Assembly: GCA_005798905.1 (NCBI GenBank)
Contig: SYIK01000005.1
Location: 1-64,000 of the forward strand
Origin: Bacteroidota bacterium
Lineage (GTDB): Bacteria; Bacteroidota; Bacteroidia; Chitinophagales; Chitinophagaceae
Direction: 5' to 3'
DNA length: 64,000 nucleotides
In this document: positions 61,819 to 64,000 of the stretch, one piece after another
How the letters are laid out: every line of letters starts with the position of its first letter
Numbering within the stretch: the first letter of the stretch is position 1
Translations under genes and position numbers: made by a program
Notes under the pieces: model-generated
Databases searched by the model: none
What the model was told of the DNA's origin: nothing
What the model saw: the letters and a program-made list of their open reading frames with translations, nothing else

Positions 61819-63351
61819 TTATTTTACAAGGCGAAATAGTCGATTCCAACGTGGGCCTTTTTCCCAACTAAACCAAATAAGCCACGCTTTTCCAACAATT
61901 CTATCTTCGGGCACAAAGCCCCAGTAGCGCGAATCTTGTGAATCTTGGCGATTATCACCCATCATCCAATAGTAATCCATTTTAAAAGTGTATTCCGAAA
62001 TTTCTTTCCCATTTAAAATAAATTTTCCCTCTTTTTGATAGAAATCATTTTTCTCATACGATTGAATTGCTCTTCTGTAAATAGCATAATTTTCTTTTGT
62101 AATTTTAATAGTAGCTCCTTTTTTAGGAATCCAAACCGGCCCAAAATTATCTCTCGACCATTGATGATATTCATCGTGTGGGAAAGTTGGTCCTCCGCCA
62201 AATTGATAATTATAGTCAACGGAAATTTCTTTTATCAAACCTGATGCTTGCATTTTATCTTTTGCAACTGCAGACAATAACATTCTAAATTGATTTGGTT
62301 TATCGCCCATGGTATAATCTCCTTTTTCTGCATCCAAATCATATTCTTCTTTCATAATATCTGGATCTAAATAAGGAATATTTACAGTTACTAAATAGTG
62401 CATTTGAGAATTGGGCGGCAATGGTTGTTTTTCTCCATTTATATAAACACAATTATCACGAATTGAAAGAAATTCGCCAGGTAATCCAACACATCTTTTT
62501 ATATAATTATCCGTTTTGTCGATTGGATGGACTGCAATTGGAAATTCATTTGGATTGTTTAAAATAGTTGCTGCATCTGCATCTCCGTATTCAGCAGCTC
62601 GTTGAATATCATAATAAGGTTGTGCCGATTGAAATCCTTCGCGATTAATTACTGTATCACCTGCTGGAAAATTAAAAACAGTAGCATCGCCTCTTTTTAC
62701 CGAACTCGGCCACCAACGAGTGTATGGAATTTTAATGGCTTCGGAATATGATTTTGAATTACTGTAAGGAAGATAATTGTGAACGAAAGGAATAGACAAT
62801 GGCGTATTGGGAATTCTTGGCCCGTAACTAAATTTACTTACGAAAAGAAAATCATTAACTAATAAAGATTTTTCCATTGAACCCGTTGGAATGGTATATG
62901 CTTCAAAAACAAAAAGTCGAAGTAAAGTTGCAGCTACTATTGCAAAAACACCGGCATCCACCCATTCTCTAAATCCAGATTTTATATGTTTCTTAACTGC
63001 GTTTACTCCCAAAAATTTAACATCGGAAGAATAGGCAATAAACGGAAAATAAATTGGAGCCAACAAAGCAGCTCCCGTGTGGTGTAAAAAAGAATGACGG
63101 CCAAAAAGTTTTGCAAATTCAATAAAAATTCCGGGACTTATAAACCAGCCAACAACAGGAATAAACTGCCAAAAAACCCAATGCTTAGGCCTTTGAGCAA
63201 GTTCTTGCATAATCCATGTATTATAAAATGGAACAAATGCTTTCCAATTTGCAACACCTGCTTTTTGAAACAATTTTGAAAATCCAAAAGCAGGAAGTAA
63301 AACAATAAGAATACTTATTAAATAAACAATAAAAACATGCTGAAGTGGCAT
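61819..63351 (-). CDS. lepB: signal peptidase I, long form with N-terminal DUF5684 domain
   Basis: 510 residues, nearly twice the usual length. Residues about 1-115 hold membrane helices of the DUF5684 type (W-K-A-F-V-P-F-Y-N-T-W, then a second hydrophobic block). The S26 catalytic region follows: Ser158 in Y-T-I-P-T-G-S-M-E-K-S-L, Lys285 in D-N-Y-I-K-R-C-V-G-L-P-G-E, and box E G-D-N-R-Q-D-S-Q-D-S-R-Y-W-G-F-V-P. A long insert of about 130 residues between Lys285 and box E (residues about 300-455) is part of the extracytoplasmic cap. Removes signal peptides from exported proteins. Confidence 0.93.
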   Translation of the reverse strand: MPLQHVFIVYLISILIVLLPAFGFSKLFQKAGVANWKAFVPFYNTWIMQELAQRPKHWVFWQFIPVVGWFISPGIFIEFAKLFGRHSFLHHTGAALLAPIYFPFIAYSSDVKFLGVNAVKKHIKSGFREWVDAGVFAIVAATLLRLFVFEAYTIPTGSMEKSLLVNDFLFVSKFSYGPRIPNTPLSIPFVHNYLPYSNSKSYSEAIKIPYTRWWPSSVKRGDATVFNFPAGDTVINREGFQSAQPYYDIQRAAEYGDADAATILNNPNEFPIAVHPIDKTDNYIKRCVGLPGEFLSIRDNCVYINGEKQPLPPNSQMHYLVTVNIPYLDPDIMKEEYDLDAEKGDYTMGDKPNQFRMLLSAVAKDKMQASGLIKEISVDYNYQFGGGPTFPHDEYHQWSRDNFGPVWIPKKGATIKITKENYAIYRRAIQSYEKNDFYQKEGKFILNGKEISEYTFKMDYYWMMGDNRQDSQDSRYWGFVPEDRIVGKAWLIWFSWEKGPRWNRLFRLVK

Positions 63352-63435
63352 TTTAAAAATTTTAGTATTTCAAAAATATCATTTAAAATTTCGAATGAAG
63401 CATATCGAACTAAATGAAAATGTTAAAAATAAAAT

Positions 63436-64000
63436 CTATTTGTTTTGATACATCACTTCTTTTACCAATTTTACTGTTCGGGCAACATCGGGTAATGCCA
63501 ATGAAATTAAATTGGGAGCATAGTGTAAAGGTGCGTCTGCAGCAGTTAATCTTCGAATAGGCGCATCTAAATAATCAAATCCTTCTTTTTGAATACGATA
63601 AGAAATTTCTGAGGAGATAGATGCAAATGGCCATTGCTCTTCGATGATTACAAGTCGATTTGTTTTTTTAACGGATTCTAAAATTGTCATCCAATCCAAC
63701 GGACGAATCGTTCTTAAATCAATAACTTCTGCACTTATATTTTCTTTTTCTAATTCAGCAGCTGCATCAAGTGCAACTTTCATCATTTTATTCCACGATA
63801 CAATTGTAACGTCTCTTCCTACTTTTTTAATGTCTGCTTTTCCAATAGGAATATAATATTCTTCATCAGGAATTTCCATTTTATCACCATAGCTCACTTC
63901 GCTTTCCATAAAAATAATCGGGTCATTTTCGTAACGGATTGCTTGTTTTAAAAGTCCTTTAGCATCATAACCATTACTTGTGGAAACAACTTTTATTCCC
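63436..64000 (-). CDS. pdhB: pyruvate dehydrogenase E1 component, beta subunit (5' truncated by window)
   Basis: Visible as 188 codons reaching the right edge, so the start is outside. The edge part reads S-N-G-Y-D-A-K-G-L-L-K-Q-A-I-R-Y-E-N-D-P, and then L-R-T-I-R-P-L-D-W, E-E-Q-W-P-F-A-S-I-S-S-E-I-S-Y-R-I and D-A-P-I-R-R-L-T-A-A-D-A-P-L-H-Y-A: the C-terminal half of E1 beta. It pairs with PdhA coded at 17832-18827, about 45 kb away. The frame shows no interruption. Confidence 0.93.
   Translation of the reverse strand, partial: GIKVVSTSNGYDAKGLLKQAIRYENDPIIFMESEVSYGDKMEIPDEEYYIPIGKADIKKVGRDVTIVSWNKMMKVALDAAAELEKENISAEVIDLRTIRPLDWMTILESVKKTNRLVIIEEQWPFASISSEISYRIQKEGFDYLDAPIRRLTAADAPLHYAPNLISLALPDVARTVKLVKEVMYQNK

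Noticed and set aside
1-64000. tRNA, rRNA, insertion-sequence, prophage or CRISPR features
   Set aside because: None was recognised by reading the gaps between genes; gaps are short, and no transposase, integrase or regularly spaced DNA repeats were seen.

Overview
The window is AT-rich (roughly one third G+C by eye) bacterial chromosome from a Bacteroidota member. Several clade markers support this: two proteins with type B C-terminal sorting domains of the type IX secretion system (T9SS), a PorP/SprF-type partner, HYC_CC_PP, DUF1599, DUF2851 and BT_3928-type DoxX families, and promoter motifs of the Bacteroidota form TAnnTTTG in front of many genes. The family or genus cannot be fixed from sequence alone. 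About 57 protein genes fill the window. I saw no rRNA, tRNA, CRISPR array, insertion sequence, prophage or recognisable transcription regulator.

Layout. 1-3.1 kb: end of a PKD-repeat T9SS cargo protein and its PorP/SprF-type partner. 3.2-18.9 kb: housekeeping genes on both strands (membrane pyrophosphatase, htpG, NAD(P)HX repair fusion, serA-like dehydrogenase, TPR proteins, gyrA, a saccharopine-dehydrogenase-like enzyme, EVE protein, lactate-utilisation Fe-S protein, pdhA). 18.9-25.4 kb: recF, DUF721, DoxX/BT_3928, DUF1599, folP, FKBP lipoprotein, NrnA-like phosphoesterase, ndk. 25.5-33.2 kb: UbiD-family decarboxylase, dipeptide epimerase, a small membrane protein, dnaK, gtrA, argS. 33.2-34.4 kb: an unrecognised secreted protein, a strong hairpin and a short cysteine-rich reading frame.

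34.4-43.7 kb is the main accessory block, a copper/heavy-metal handling cluster on the + strand: HYC_CC_PP protein, a double metal-binding-domain protein, a CusA/CzcA RND pump split into two reading frames, a TolC-like channel, a multicopper oxidase and two different CusB-like adaptors that each carry a metal-binding module. The parts make a complete tripartite efflux system plus a periplasmic oxidase, but the pump gene is interrupted between its TM4 and TM5 regions and no regulator is present.

43.8-49.4 kb holds a sugar MFS transporter and a ROK kinase, facing a secreted phosphodiester-glycosidase-like protein and a lectin/PKD T9SS protein. 49.4-64 kb returns to housekeeping: lipA, OsmC, DUF2851, maf, a UbiA-family prenyltransferase, a KdsC-like phosphatase, IscX, ferredoxin, topA, a methyltransferase, CsaA, a DNA alkyltransferase, cdd, a long lepB, and the start-truncated pdhB at the edge. 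Convergent genes are often packed tail to tail with 0-23 bp gaps or overlaps, whereas other boundaries carry clear hairpin terminators.
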